The notes beneath the pieces are model-generated. The model was not told where the DNA came from and did no database searches. It saw only the letters and a list, made by a program, of their open reading frames with translations. A DNA stretch of 64,000 nt from Gymnopilus junonius (lineage: Eukaryota; Basidiomycota; Agaricomycetes; Agaricales; Galerinaceae): contig JADNYJ010000001.1 of NCBI GenBank assembly GCA_015501075.1, positions 1,550,001-1,614,000 on the forward strand, read 5' to 3'. A program made the position numbers and the translations under genes. Each line of letters begins with the position of its first letter. Position 1 is the first letter of the stretch. This document shows, piece by piece, positions 10,275 through 22,230 of this stretch.

Positions 10275-12600
10275 TATGCATGTGCGTAAAGGCTCGCCTT
10301 GCAAAGAAAGCACCATCACAGAAATTGTCAGCCACCGATCCCGAATGCAGTGAGCAAAAGCCGGCAGGTGATAGTGGAGGAACAGCATCGGAGGACCTCG
10401 GCAAAGTGGTGGTTGTCAAAAAGCAGAACTCAAACTTGGGGCATCCATTCTTTCAAGATGCAAAGAAGCTTGGGACACGCGAACACCACAACAAGCTAGA
10501 TCTCACCATTGTCAAATTCTTCTGTGTCGCTGGCCTTCCTACGTACATCACTGACCTTGATATCTGGAAGGAATTACTCATAATGGCAGATCCCTCTTTG
10601 TCCTGGCCAGTCGAGCAAAGCTAGAAGAAGAACAAATCGTCAGCGAAGCAGAAAGCATCCTTGAGCTGCAGACAGCTTACCTGCAGACACAGGAGAACAT
10701 CACTGTCTCCTGTGATGGTGGAACGACATGGGGTAGAGATGCATTCTGGATGGTTCATATGTCAACGATGGGAACAAAAGAGAGGAAAAGAAAGGTTTAT
10801 CTGATGGAGGTGCGAGAAGCAACGTCTGAATCCCACACTGGCAAGTGGATCAAAACGTTTTTGCTCAATGTACGTCACATCAGTCTCACACTGGATCCAC
10901 TCGCTGATAAGATAGATGGACTTAGATTATTGACAAAATTGGCCGCTCATGTATATCAGCTATTGTCTGCGATAGCACTGGGAACACTTGACTTTGCAGG
11001 GAACTAGTCACAAAGGAGATTCTGATGATTTTTAATCTTCCTGACATTGTTCACTTCATCAGTAACACCTTGAAGGATATAGTCAAACTCGCTCACTTTA
11101 AACCGACAATCACAACAGTCCGCGGCGTTGTCAAAAAATTCCACAAATCTCACCCTGGTGCCACAGAACTCAGAATCGTGCATTTAATCTGTGGTATCAC
11201 AAAAGGGCTTGATGCGATTGGCAAAACTCGTTTCGGAACCATTATTCTTTCTGCGTGGTCAGTGCAAATCAACATTCCTGCCCTACAGAAGATAGTCGAG
11301 CAAGGCATTTTTGATTTGGAGGTGCGTCTTTCTTTGGTGTTGCCTAGACATCACCTGAAATGATCTTGTCAGGATCTCGAAACATATTTCATTGAGACGT
11401 CTCTTGAAAGCTTTCAATTCAAAAAAACCCTGTTGCAGCTTATCAAAGTGGGTTCACCTGCACTTAAAGCACTGACCTGCCTGGAAGCCGACGAAATGAA
11501 TCCTGGGGATGTTTATATTTTCTGGCATGCAATGTTATGGGCTATGAAAGAGGTCCTGGTGGACTCAAAGTTAGACTTTCCTACAGACGTCCGGCATCAG
11601 ATTCTTGGTATTTTGAATGCCCGACACAGTCAAATTTTCGAAGACGGAAATCTGGCGACTGCCGCAGATCTTTACCTAGCCAGAGCCTACTTGAACCCCA
11701 GTACATCTATCCACTGAAGACACTACTTAATAGGCATAACTGAACATCATTTTTAGTGTATCTGAAGTCTGACCTTTTCCGAAGAGATGAAGATCTCGTC
11801 TCCGGACTTTGAAGGAATTTTGCATGTTCTGACATTCAAAAAGGTCGCGCAGTTCCTTGTCACTGCATCTCAGAAGGAAATACTATTTGGAGACAATGAA
11901 AAGCTTACCAAATGGAAAGGCCGTGCCAGCGATTTCAAAAAAAAGCTGCTCGATGAAATGAAGAGATATGCCCGACAACAATTCCCTTTCAATACTCCGT
12001 CGATGAAGACTTTGGCATCATTGCCTGGTGGCAAACATTTAAATGTAACACGTTTGCTGAGATTCTTCCGGTGAGGACACAAATCCTCCATAAGATCATT
12101 GCTGACTTGAAACAGAATTCAAGATTCTGGCTGTCAAAGTATTTTCAGTTCGAGTGAATTCCATGGCTGAGGAACGCACAGTATCTATATTCACCTGGAT
12201 GATGCTGGCACTCCATGCCAATTTGTCTGTTGGACAGATGGCTGCTAAAACTATAGTTCGTCAACACTATGCAACTGAGAAAAAGGTGAGCATATCTCTG
12301 TCATCAGCATTCAAAGCATCCACTATACCTTGTTCTCCGAAGGCGCGCAAGCATTCCAAACCCAGGCCAACTGTAAAGTTTTATGACGTCAAATCAAAAA
12401 TATTCTGGACAACAGACACAAGTGACTCACCAAAGGTCCTGGATGATGAAGACGACTCCTGGCTTGATGAAAAGGCCGAAAGCCATCCAACAGCTCAGTC
12501 CCTCGGCGCGGAAACCAACAGGTCCTCCCCGGTCAACCTCCAATCTAGCATGTTAGCAACTTTCCTTGTTGATGGAGAAACCGAAGAGCGAAGGTCATAA
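10275..12600 (+). pseudogene. hAT-like transposase, C-terminal part
   Basis: Continues the frame cut at 2765. Seen in order: a helical region (HNKLDLTIVKFFCVAGLPTY); the catalytic-core start ITVSCDGGTTWGRDAF with the first Asp; a likely intron from the GTACGT near 10868 to about 10925; then IVCDSTGNT with the second Asp. A long helical insertion domain follows. Near 12160 comes AEERTVSIFTWMMLALHANL, resembling the hAT C-terminal dimerisation region. A further intron begins near 11322. Damage: a frameshift near 10610 and a TGA at 10989 where an Arg codon (CGA) would fit. The enzyme would cut and paste the element; this copy looks dead. Confidence 0.7.
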
Positions 12601-13056
12601 TAAGTTGAAATCAAAGCCAGTGTTGGCACCAGGTGATGCTCCTAGTGCTAATCTTGATGACAACAACTTCTCGATGTCGTTTGATTAGCGTATCGAAAGG
12701 GGTGATGTATAGTAGTGCGTAATCAATGGTTGCGAGAAGCCTGCGGAGTCGTCAAGTGCCGCAGGCGGCGAAAAAAATAATATATTAAATATTTAATGCA
12801 CGTGACATGTAACTACCAGTAATTTACCTGGTAAGTTACCTAGGCGGGACGGGGAGGGGGTAACTTACCAGTAAGTAACCCCCCCGGGAGTTTTTTACGC
12901 AACCCTAGCCCGGCCCTTCAACCCGGATCAAAAGCTAGTCATATGATCATGATGTCATCCTTCCCCGCGCGTCTCGTCGCCAATCAGGGGCCTTCTGGCT
13001 CTTTTACAGCGCACACTCGCTTTACGCGCCTCCAATACAGTTTACAAACGCCACTC
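12601..13056. other. Transposon right end and junction with the GST gene
   Basis: Holds the 3' tail of the hAT-like element, its right-end repeats (12811-12880) and an AT-rich patch near 12775-12800. From about 12900 it holds presumed 5' flank of the glutathione transferase gene. No coding region supported. Confidence 0.5.
12811..12880. repeat. Right subterminal GGTAA/TTACC repeat cluster
   Basis: Contains CCAGTAATTTACCTGGTAAG and, after a G-rich spacer, TAACTTACCAGTAAGTAACC. These are inverted counterparts of the motifs at 22-71 and support the element's right boundary near 12898. Confidence 0.6.
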
Positions 13057-14297
13057 ATGTCTACCGACTCTAGAAAAACGGATGGCGGTAAATCCTACCA
13101 CACGGAATGCACAGGTGACGCGCTGGTCACGGTGAAAGCGCACGAGAAGGAGGAGGATATCACGCTTTTTGGAGTTGTTTCTGTCCTTTTGTTCAGCGAG
13201 TTTGGGTTGCGTTTGAGATTCTGGGGATACCGTACAAGGTGGGTTGATTTTTACATTCTCTGGGCAAGGATTGGTAGCTTATTCTGAGTCCATGATTGTT
13301 TTGTAGTATTGTAAGTCATCTTCTTTGAGACGGATATTCGACAGCTTGAATTTTGGATAGACGAAGTTGACCCATACAAGAAACCTAAAGAATTGCTGGA
13401 GGTATCTCCAAAGGGCCTTGTACCTGGTTTACGATTCAATCGGTACAACCCACCGAGATCTCTCAATGAAAGTACGGTCATTTTGGATTTCTTGGAAGAG
13501 TGAGTGTTTGAATGACCAGTCGCACTAATAGCGATATATTCATTTCTTGTGCAGCCTTGCAGTTATGAACGACAAAACGCGGTATTTTACCTCCCATACC
13601 AACCCGTGTAAGTATTCATCAACAGCATTTGTGGCATGACTTATGCGTGGATAGATGCTCGGGGCCTGGCGCGACTCCAAGCAGATCACATCAATCGCAG
13701 TCTCGTCCCATCTTTCTATCGCTATTTACAGCACAGACAGAAGAGAAGCAGATCGAAGCAGGGAAAGAGTTCCATGCGAGTATTGAAGGTCTAGTCGCGC
13801 TCCTGGAGAGGGCAGAAAGGGAGATATTAGGACCTGCAGGGGGGTCTGGCGCGTCAGGCGAAGGAGAGCTTAAATTGTTGAGGAAGGGGCTCGGCGTGTG
13901 GGTGCCTGGGACAATGAGCTGGGATGGGCAGACGTCATGGCTGGGCCTTGTGAGCAAAGATTCGTCGTCCTAATTAATGACGTAGGGAATTGATGCGAGC
14001 GTTAAATTTTTAGGGCTGTATAGAGCGAAGGTGGTGTTGGGCCGTTATCGAGGATTCAAGCTCCCGCAAGGGGAGCGCTTTAATGCCTGGCTGAGTCGCC
14101 TATTCGCGCATCCTGCGTTCAAGGCGACGTGCAGCACTGACCAGCTATACTTGGATAGTTATGAGAGGTGAGGATTATTTTTGCTATTTTTCCCCATGAC
14201 GGTGGTGGCCTAATTTGGGTGATGCAGATATGCGTTTAACCGGCCGAATACGAGCCAGGTCGCGAATGCGATCAATGAGGGGAGATCGTTGCCTTGA
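13057..14297 (+). pseudogene. Glutathione S-transferase (omega-like), two frameshifts
   Basis: Recognisable GST over about 300 residues. The N-terminal thioredoxin-like domain has the active-site CPFVQRVWVAFEILGIPYK at about 13180. Exon 2 carries KPKELLEVSPKGLVPGLRF and the glutathione-binding NESTVILDFLEE. The helical domain runs through LQADHINRSLVPSFYRYL and a late segment ending in SQVANAINEGRSLP before TGA at 14297. Introns start near 13240, 13500, 13610, 13950 and 14168. Two places need one base to keep frame: near 13172, just before the active-site CPF motif, and near 13730. The enzyme would conjugate or reduce electrophiles with glutathione in the cytosol. The breaks may be real or sequence errors; see findings. 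Confidence 0.75.
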
Positions 14298-14824
14298 TGA
14301 GTAAATGTCTGTAGGGATTTTATGGCCATAGTCCTTCATAGAGAACGAGTATGGAAAGGACAGAAACAAATACAGACACAGGTTGAAAGTGTTCCACGTG
14401 GGATGGTCACGGCACTTGGCGTGTGTGATTTCAAGACAAAGAAAGGTGTAAGACGACTTTTGATTCCTTCCCCCACTTCCTCGTCGTCGCCGTCGGCGAG
14501 CCCAGCTCTTCCTCCACTGGAACAGGCGTCGAAGAGCCGGAATATAATCTGTGGATCATACATTACGACAGAGTGTGACGACGCCGGGACGACTCTACAT
14601 AAATAAGCTCTTACTCAGTATTCCTGATCCCATTCGGACGGCAAGAGTTCTATTTCTACCGACAGCCCCGACCAATTTCCACACGATACGCAGGAACAAG
14701 TGGACGTAATCTCTCTTGACCGCAGGCCTTCTCTTTTTTTTTCTCATCTCACCAGCCACTCATCCGCTCAACTCTAACCGTTGGCGGAATATACCACATT
14801 CTTTGTCTCTCTTTCTAATTAATT
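14298..14824. other. Intergenic, likely promoter of the BOI-type gene
   Basis: No gene seen. A pyrimidine-rich tract (CTTCTCTTTTTTTTTCTC near 14728) lies about 90 bases before the ATG at 14825, a common core-promoter feature in mushroom fungi. Confidence 0.4.
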
Positions 14825-17800
14825 ATGCCTGAATACGTTACGCTCTGCACGATTTCCTCCCCGAGAATGAAGACGAGGTCGAGTTCCATGCCGGCGAGCG
14901 AGTCGAGGTTCTGGAGAAGGACGATCTCTACCAAGATGGCTGGTGGCAGGTTCGTCCGTTCATCTAAATCATTAGGCGACTCATATCTAAGACTCTTTCT
15001 CTCTTAGGGTCGTAATCTGGCTGGGAAATCGGGTCTTTTCCCTGTGAGCTATACTACCCCGGCGCAGCCCTCCGCTCCTCAGGTCGATCAAGCGCCTTCC
15101 TCTTCATCAACTGTTACCCCGGACGATGACCCTGCCCCTACCAAGTCGGCGCTGCATCCCCTCCAGAAGAGTCAGAACCTTCAAGTACACCGCCTATCGT
15201 TTCCCCCGTCCCCAAGCAGCCTCCCTCTGCAACCTTCCTTAATGGTGATGGCTATGAGAGCGACTTTGGCAATAATGACAGCTCATCATTGCACCTCGAC
15301 TCCATGCCTGATGGCGAAGTGATGAAAGCCACCATGACTGACGTCCAAAAGGCCATTGAGCAGCTCGGCCGGGGAGCAGGTGCCGGAGAGGACGGAGACG
15401 GGTCAAGGAGCTTCAGCTTCGCTAGCTCGCGCGATGGTGCGGACACCGAGACTGACGACACCGACCTTGACATAAGTGATGTAGATGGAGACTTTGATGG
15501 ATCCAATGGCGAACAGTGGCATAAGAATGCAAGAAGAAAGCTGGCGGATAAAGCGCGCAAGGCAGTTGAAGAGGCTGAGAAGCTCGAGGCTCTACTTGCC
15601 GGTGATTCGAGCAATGGGCGGAGAGCCGTTGCTCCGCCTATCGAGGTCGAGATGAGCGATGAGAGTGAAGATGAGGGCGATTTCACGCGGTCGAGTAAAT
15701 TCCAAAGGATCCATCCGAATATCATGGAGGAGGATGAGAATGAGGAAGAAACGGATACGGAAGCTATACCCGAACCTTCTGAACACACCAAGGAGTCGTC
15801 TGCAACGGAGACAGAGACACAGGGCTCGATATCTGAGAGCAGTCATGTCTTCGCCCCACCTAGAGACGAGTCGGATCTTCCGACTGCAACAGCCACTAAA
15901 CTTTCCTTCCCTGTGTTCTCACCGCCACTACCACAACCTGCCGTCGATCCAACGCCTGAAGAATCTCAGTACGTCGAGAGCCCTGTAACTCCCCCCAGGA
16001 ACTCTTATCCACGCCCACCTCTCCTCCTCCCACTATTCCTGACCCTCCTGTGATCGTTCCGCCAGTAGCATTGTCGGTATCAGAACCAAAGCCTAACGGT
16101 TCTCCGGCCAAGGAGGTCGTTGTTCCAGTGCAAGTGCAAAATGGCACGCCGTCACCTTCTCCATCATCGCACTTCAATCAGAGCAACGGAAATGCGGTGA
16201 ATTCCAAGCATAATAGTATTGTTTCTTCCTCTTCGGCGCCGGCTTTGACGATGCCTGCTCCTCCTGCTTCTCTTCAACAGAGCACGTCCTCGTCCCCTCG
16301 TGATCTGAAAAAGACGCATCCGACTGAATGGACCGTTTGAGGACGTCGTTGAGTGGTTGAAGAGCCGAGGATTTGACCAGGAGGTCTGTGATAAGTTTAC
16401 TGGTAAGTTCGTGGTATATTTGTTTGTAGATTATCTTACTGATTCATATCGTTTATAATAGAACAAGAAATCACCGGCGATGTCCTACTCGAGCTCGACG
16501 TCAACCTTCTCAAAACAGAAATCGGCATCATGGCGTTTGGCAAGCGCATGCGCATAGCTAACGCCATCACCGAACTCCGTCGTCCGCCTTCCATCGAATA
16601 CTCTGACCATCAAACATCCTCAGAACACCCCTCGCCTATCCATCTGCAGTATTCCAATGCTCACTCCAGATCTCAAAGTCAGAGTCAGAGCCACCACTCC
16701 TTCCCTGGGTCAATACGTCCCGACCAGACCCACGGCTACTCGCAGAGCATACACAGCTCGCTGGGGAGCCCGATGGCGTTCAACGGCAATGGGTTCGCAG
16801 CTTCGCAGTTTGAAGCTGTCCAGGAGAGCCCGAGCCCCGATCGTAGTCAAAACCGTAGTCAGAACCAGAACAGAACCATGTGTGGACCCGGAATGGTGGT
16901 GACCGCCGTGGGTGTAGGATTGGGTATTGGTTTGACGGCTGCTCAGCCCCATTCGCATCCATCGTCGCCTGGTTGGACGCAGTTGAGTTTCTCGCCTAGT
17001 GATGGTGCGTTGAAGGAGACGGCTGCCAAGAGGTTGTCCCTTTCACATGCGCCTGTTGATCAGGAGGAGGAACAAGATCGCGGACATATGAGTGAGGTCA
17101 GCCTTATTTTTATTTTATTCCAGCGTAAATCTTGTGTTGATGTCGAATTTATTGTAGGGTGAGATTGTCCCTACCATGAGCATCCGCCGGAAATTATTTG
17201 GCCGCTCGCAAGATTCGGCTCTTTCTGCGCTCCAGTCTGTACGACAGCAGTCTCCGATACCTTCTCCCACCGCGCGTGAGACTCCAGATAAGGAATTCAA
17301 AGATAAAGAGAGCTCCAAGGAGAATGAGGACAAGGAAAGCAAGGAGAAAGACAAGCGTAAGGATAGCAAGGATAGCAAGGATCAGGATTCGACCAGCAGC
17401 ATTGGCAGTCGACACGCGCGGAAACAAGAAGAGTGTGGATGCTGGAGCTAAACACAGTGACCGGCTAAGTATCTTTGGGAATACCTTTGCTGGGACTTTG
17501 AAGGGCAGGAAGCCGGTTCCTAGGTATGATGAGATTTATTCATTTACAGGAAGGAAGAGATTTAATGCTTGATATTAGGTTAAGCAGTGCCGCCGACGAC
17601 TCAACTGTTGGTGAGCGAACGAGCAAGTTTAGTCTCCCAAGGCTGCATGGTAGCAGTATACGTAAATCCTCTTCTCAAAGTCAACGACCTACAACACCTG
17701 GTAAATCCCAATCGCCGTCATCCAAAGACTTCTTTACCGTCCCAAGCATCGTTCCAAGCATCGACTCATCCCCCAGCTTTGAATCGAAGGAGAAAGAGAA

Positions 17801-19246
17801 AGACAAGGATTCTCAGAAGAACGGCAACACGCTTCGCAGCGTACCGTCTCTGCCCCTCATCTTGCTGGAACCAACGGCCATAAGAGCGAGAAGGAGAAGG
17901 AGAAGAGTAACGCGACTGCGAAGGAGGAAACTGTTGATGGTGTTTCTGGACCTATCAAGCAGGGACAGAGTATACTAGAGCAGATTGGGGAACCTGATCA
18001 TACGGGGTGGATGCGGAAGAAGGGGGACAGGTATAATACATGGAAGTTGAGGTATTTCGTCCTCAAGGGACCGCATATGTATTGCCTGAGAAGTAACAAC
18101 AAGAACGTGAGCCTTTCTCTTTCCTTGATTTTCTGAGATTTCTGTGATGCTCATAATGATTGTCTTTGATTCAGGAAACGAAGATCAAGGGTTACATCCA
18201 CATCATTGGCTACAAAGTCACTGTGGATGAGAACATTGATCCTGGCCGATATGGCTTCCGGATCGACCACGATCATGACAAGACGTACTTTTTCAGTTCG
18301 GAGGAGAAGACCGTTGTTCGGGATTGGATGAAGGCTATCATGAAAGCTACCATCGGAAGAGATTACTCTAGTATGCTTCGATCCTTCTTCATTTATTTCG
18401 ATCGATCTTTACTGATTTGTACGCCAGAACCTGTAATATCTTCTTGCAATATCCCGACCATTCCTTTGGTCGTCGCTCAAGCTATGAACCCCGCTCCTCG
18501 GCCCCCTTCTCCCTCCGCTCGTGATGCAACCCAGAAAGCTCTCCGGCGAGATCACCCTGAGGTGCTCTCAAGTCGGGACGCACGTGTACTGATGGGCTTG
18601 CCTGGGGCTGGGAGCGGTGAATTAAAGGATGATCGTGAACGTGCTCGGGTGGATACATTCTTCAGTGATGATCTTGCAAGCGACGCTGGGAGCCAACAGG
18701 TACCCTCGCCCAGGAGGACTACAGCTCCTCCGAGGCCGTCAAGGGAGATGAGGCGGTCGACTTCGCAGAGGACGACAGTTAGTGTTTTTAGTTGATTACG
18801 TCATATGTTCGAAATCCTTAATTTATTTTATCAGAGCAACAACGTTGTTGACGATGCTCTCATTGACTGGGCCAACTCGCACCTACCTGAGCAACTTCAA
18901 ATCACCGACCCGAATGGCTCACTGTGCGGTGGCCTTGCCCTCCTCCGCCTCGCTGAATCCATCAAAGGCCGACCGTCTTCCCCTCCTGTACCCGACTCGG
19001 CTTTCCCAGTCGATGCAAACGACGATAAGCTCGATGGGCTGTTTAGGCTCTTCGATTTCTTGTTGGATAATGAAGTGAAGATGGGAAGCGTGAGCATCAA
19101 TGACGTGCGACAAGGGAAGAGGGATAAGATCATCCAGCTGTTGAAGGCTTTGAAGGTTTGGAGGATAAGAGGAAAGTCCTTGCGAGCACGATTACGAAGG
19201 GTCTATGCAGGCTGGTGCTGGGTTTATGGTGCCTGTTGTGATGTAG
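14825..19246 (+). pseudogene. BOI1/2-type polarity protein (SH3-SAM-PH plus C-terminal helical domain), multiple frameshifts
   Basis: Domains in order: SH3 (ALHDFLPENEDEVEFHAGE... GWWQ, then GRNLAGKSGLFPVSY) at 14842-15055; an acidic linker; a SAM domain (WLKSRGFDQEVCDKF, then GDVLLELDVNLLKTEIGI) at 16340-16560; a Ser/Gln-rich linker; and a PH domain (GWMRKKGDRYNTWKLRYFVLKG, then TYFFSSEEKTVVRDWMKAIM) at 18000-18375. A last exon (18836-19246) begins VVDDALIDWANSHLP and resembles a calponin-homology-like fold. Yeast Boi proteins bind Cdc42/Bem1 and membrane lipids at growth sites. One-base shifts are needed near 14840, 15167, 16000-16030, 16337, 17424, 17861, 19160 and 19200. Most look like a base lost from a short run. 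Either a decayed copy or poorly polished sequence. Confidence 0.7.
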
Positions 19247-19755
19247 ATGTGTTGCTTTTTCATTCCTTTGACGTTTTACATTTTTCTTTCTTTTTCCTCG
19301 GTATCTCACTGTTCGCTCACTGTCACCCACTTACGTTCTTGTTCTTTCTCCGTTTGGACTTATGTTAGCCTTTTTTGCCTTTCGCCGAATAACGCTCTCT
19401 TTGTCGTTTTTTCTTGTTTATTACTATTCCCCTCGTTTTCTTTGGTTTCCTTTCTCTGCTGATTGCTTTCCATTCTTTTTTATGCTTTTTTGTAATCTTT
19501 CTGGATTTTATCACTGCTTTAGTCCTGTGTTTGCTCCTTTTCCATTTATCATATGTTTCATGATATATTTTTCTTTTGCGACGAGCGTCTTGAGTGTGTG
19601 CCGTTAGTCGGACTTTGACTGCGATGCGTGGTAATCAAAGTTTAACGGACGTAGTTTGAATCTTGATAGATTCCGATGAATACCACGATAGACGCCCGGA
19701 TAAGGAGGGCCTCAAATACCTGCTGCGGTTCCTTTCCCCTCTGTAACGAACCACA
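19247..19755. other. Intergenic, T-rich
   Basis: Very T-rich on the plus strand (19255-19600), likely 3' UTR and terminator of the BOI-type gene followed by the promoter of the next gene. No gene seen. Confidence 0.4.
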
Positions 19756-21754
19756 ATGTCGGCAGGCGTAGAGACCCTTCTTCCCCAACCCGTTCTAGAT
19801 CCAGTCACACCGGCAACGGCAGTTAATTCAATCAACCCTGTAGATGGGCCATTCCTACGGTTCCCTCCTTTTCCTCTGCCACCCCCGGAAGTAACCATTA
19901 TGCCTTTCAAGGACTTCAAAGAACGAGGAATCGCTATGGAGCCAGGTCCAGATGACGCTGAGGTTGACACCTTGGGTATCCCTACGATTCCTCTACTGCA
20001 TCCACATACCACTGATGTATGCAAGACCAATACGAAGAGGAAACGCAAGGCTGAAGAGAACAAGGCACGTAAGAAAGGTGGTGCTGGATCGAAAAATATA
20101 CCTTGGTATGAGGAATGGGAAGAAGCAGAGGTTGCTCGATTTTCGACCGGTTTCAATCCGTGAGTCTGCGCGTGTCTCGCAGCTTTCGCGTTTGGTAATT
20201 TATCCATCTTTCTTACAGACTTTCTTCCCGGTTTGAGAGGATCCAAGCTGCTGCTATCGATTTTACAAGTGGCCGAAAGTGGCCACTTAATTATGCTTCA
20301 GAGACTGGTCCCAGATACATCTTCGACAAGGTGTGTCCGTCTATTCATGCTTACGTGTGTGCCGCGATCATTCATGTTCTTTTTTTCAGTTCCTACGATA
20401 CATCGGTGTTCCAACCAGTGGTCCAGTACCGGGAGAGAAGAAATCAAAGAAGGCTGAGGAGGAATTGTCTGACGATGGAATGGACGATGAAGAAGAGCAG
20501 GAGGGCGCAAGCGTTGAACCTAACGTACAGGAGGATTCAATGGCTGGTATCATCATGGACCGTGAAATTCCAGCCAAACTCCAGCTCTCTTCAAATGAGG
20601 AAAAGCTTATTTCGTTCTTCAACAATCCCGAGAAGTCAATCAAAATCTTCTTGTCTTCACATGCCCGTTTTGAAGGTTTTATATGGTACACCTCCTTTTC
20701 TTATATCTTCTGAGTTTTTTTACTTATCGGCCTTTTCAGGTCTGACGCCAATCTTGATTGCATTGGTCGCATTATGGATTTCTTTGTCAGATTTATATTA
20801 CGCAGCAAAGTGCTGCCTGAGAGCGAACGTTCTCTCCGTCGGTCTCTAGAAGTCATCGAGGTAGCGAAAAAAGAGTTGCCCAACACATCCGCCTTAGCCA
20901 AGGCTTTTCCGGATATTTTCAGTCGCGCAAGCAGCGCTTGCTGGGGTTGGAAGGCCGAAGGATATACCGTCCTTTCTCTCGAAGACAAAGATATACCTGC
21001 AGAATCCATGAAATCCATGGTCGAAGAAGTCAAAGAGGACGAACCAGTTGAGCAAACTTCAGCATGGGGAAGCCAGCCATCTTGGGGCTCTTCCGCTGAT
21101 TCGACTTGGGCTAGTTCAACGGCAGACGGTGATGGATGGGGAGTTTCTGTCATACCTGAAAGCATCCCAGAGCCATCTCCTTGGGAAGTTGTCAAAGAGG
21201 ATAACCTTCTATCGTTGTTAGGTCCCACTGCCCTTCCTCTGACCCATACCACTGGAATCGTCGAGCAGTCCATGCGGCGCATCAAAGCTATCATGCCTCT
21301 TCCACAAAACCCTCCAAAGCCGCCTCCCCAGCCTGAAGGTGTCTGTGAGCCGGATGCGGCAGCCGTCGAGCTCGACCTCGATTGCCATTTTTTCAAGGTC
21401 GTCCTTGAGCCCATGCCAGTTAACTGGGACGGCGGCGACATCCTTGCATTTTCCAATCCCAAGATTCTCAATACCTCTCGTGGTGCCGTGGCCGATCCCA
21501 ACGCTGCTGAACCTGCACCGAAGGCCCACGACCCATTCAAAGATGATGTAACGCTTCTCATGGAAGCTAAGAGTGAAACTGTCGCACTTTTGTCTGTGGG
21601 GATGGGGCTAGGAGGTACTTGGGTCCAAATTGCCCGCGAAGGAGAGCCTGTCAAGAAGAAGAAAAAGGGAAAAAGCAAAAGCAAGCCCGTTACATATTGG
21701 TACCTCGACGGGTTGTCGGTCGTCACTCCGAGTTTCTGGACTGTGAAATCTTGA
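19756..21754 (+). CDS. Arb1-like protein (Argonaute siRNA chaperone subunit family)
   Basis: Four exons (19756-20159, 20219-20330, 20390-20685, 20740-21754) give 608 residues with no frame break. Seen: a basic stretch KRKRKAEENKARKKG, then RFERIQAAAIDFTSGRKWP and YIFDKFLRYIGVPTSG, which fit the core of the Arb1 family (basic region, then FxxR..., then a FxxYLxxGG(I/V)D-like motif). A conserved C-terminal domain with many acidic, Trp and Ser residues follows. A GKSKSK-type basic run lies near the end. In fission yeast Arb1 holds Argonaute with double-stranded siRNA in the ARC complex and is needed for heterochromatin. The assignment rests on motif pattern remembered from the family. An unrelated conserved basidiomycete protein remains possible. 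Confidence 0.55.
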
Positions 21755-22230
21755 GAGTTCATGTCTTGTTTGTTATTCGCACATGCCATATACGTATCCT
21801 CCACCGGCCACCCAGCCTCCGAGTCTCAACTATGTTTTCGCTTTCTGGAACACCATCACCATTGTATATATATTCCACATTTTTGTTATCTTCAAGCTCT
21901 CATGTCTTCTGTCCCTTTACTTCATTTATCCCGTTTTTCGCTTTCTAAGTATCGTCGTTATCGAATGTTAAGTCAGTTTAAATCAAATACTTTGGACATT
22001 GTTCATATCGATAATATAGTTTCGCAAGCTGATGGATGACTCTAACTGCAGACACAATAGACAGATCACCTGTCGGTTGTTGGTGAAGGAAATTTCTTCG
22101 CGATGTCCTGTAAGCTGTCCTAGTCAATGATTGCAGTCTATACATAAGGTGTGTACAATGAAAGGCAAGCCATTGCATTTCAACGTCCGACTAATACGCA
22201 TTCCAATCTCGAATTGGATCATAGACCAGG
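21755..22230. other. Intergenic between convergent genes
   Basis: 3' flanks of the Arb1-like gene (plus) and the NACHT gene (minus). T-rich on the plus strand; nothing coding supported. Confidence 0.4.

Larger units (their letters stand above)
1..12898 (+). mobile_element. hAT-like DNA transposon carrying a Ulp1 protease ORF, interrupted by an LTR retrotransposon
   Basis: Inferred composite element. It contains a Ulp1-type protease ORF (1034-2170) and a hAT-like transposase gene split at 2765/10275 by a Ty3 element. Both ends carry clusters of the palindromic motif GGTAA(N)TTACC: left at about 22-71, right at about 12811-12880. The outermost runs also match as inverted copies, with AAAAAACT at position 1 and AGTTTTTT near 12889. 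The left terminus may lie just outside the window, so no target duplication could be checked. The transposase reading frame is broken by more than the insertion, so the copy is probably inactive by itself. Boundaries are approximate. Confidence 0.6.

Noticed and set aside
15252..15791. 179-codon minus-strand frame, Ser-rich
   Set aside because: Antisense to the acidic linker of the BOI-type gene; Glu/Asp codons read as Ser/Phe on the other strand.
20701..21804. 367-codon open frame on the minus strand
   Set aside because: Runs antisense to the intact last exon of the Arb1-like gene, which has matching splice sites upstream; the antisense product has no recognisable features.
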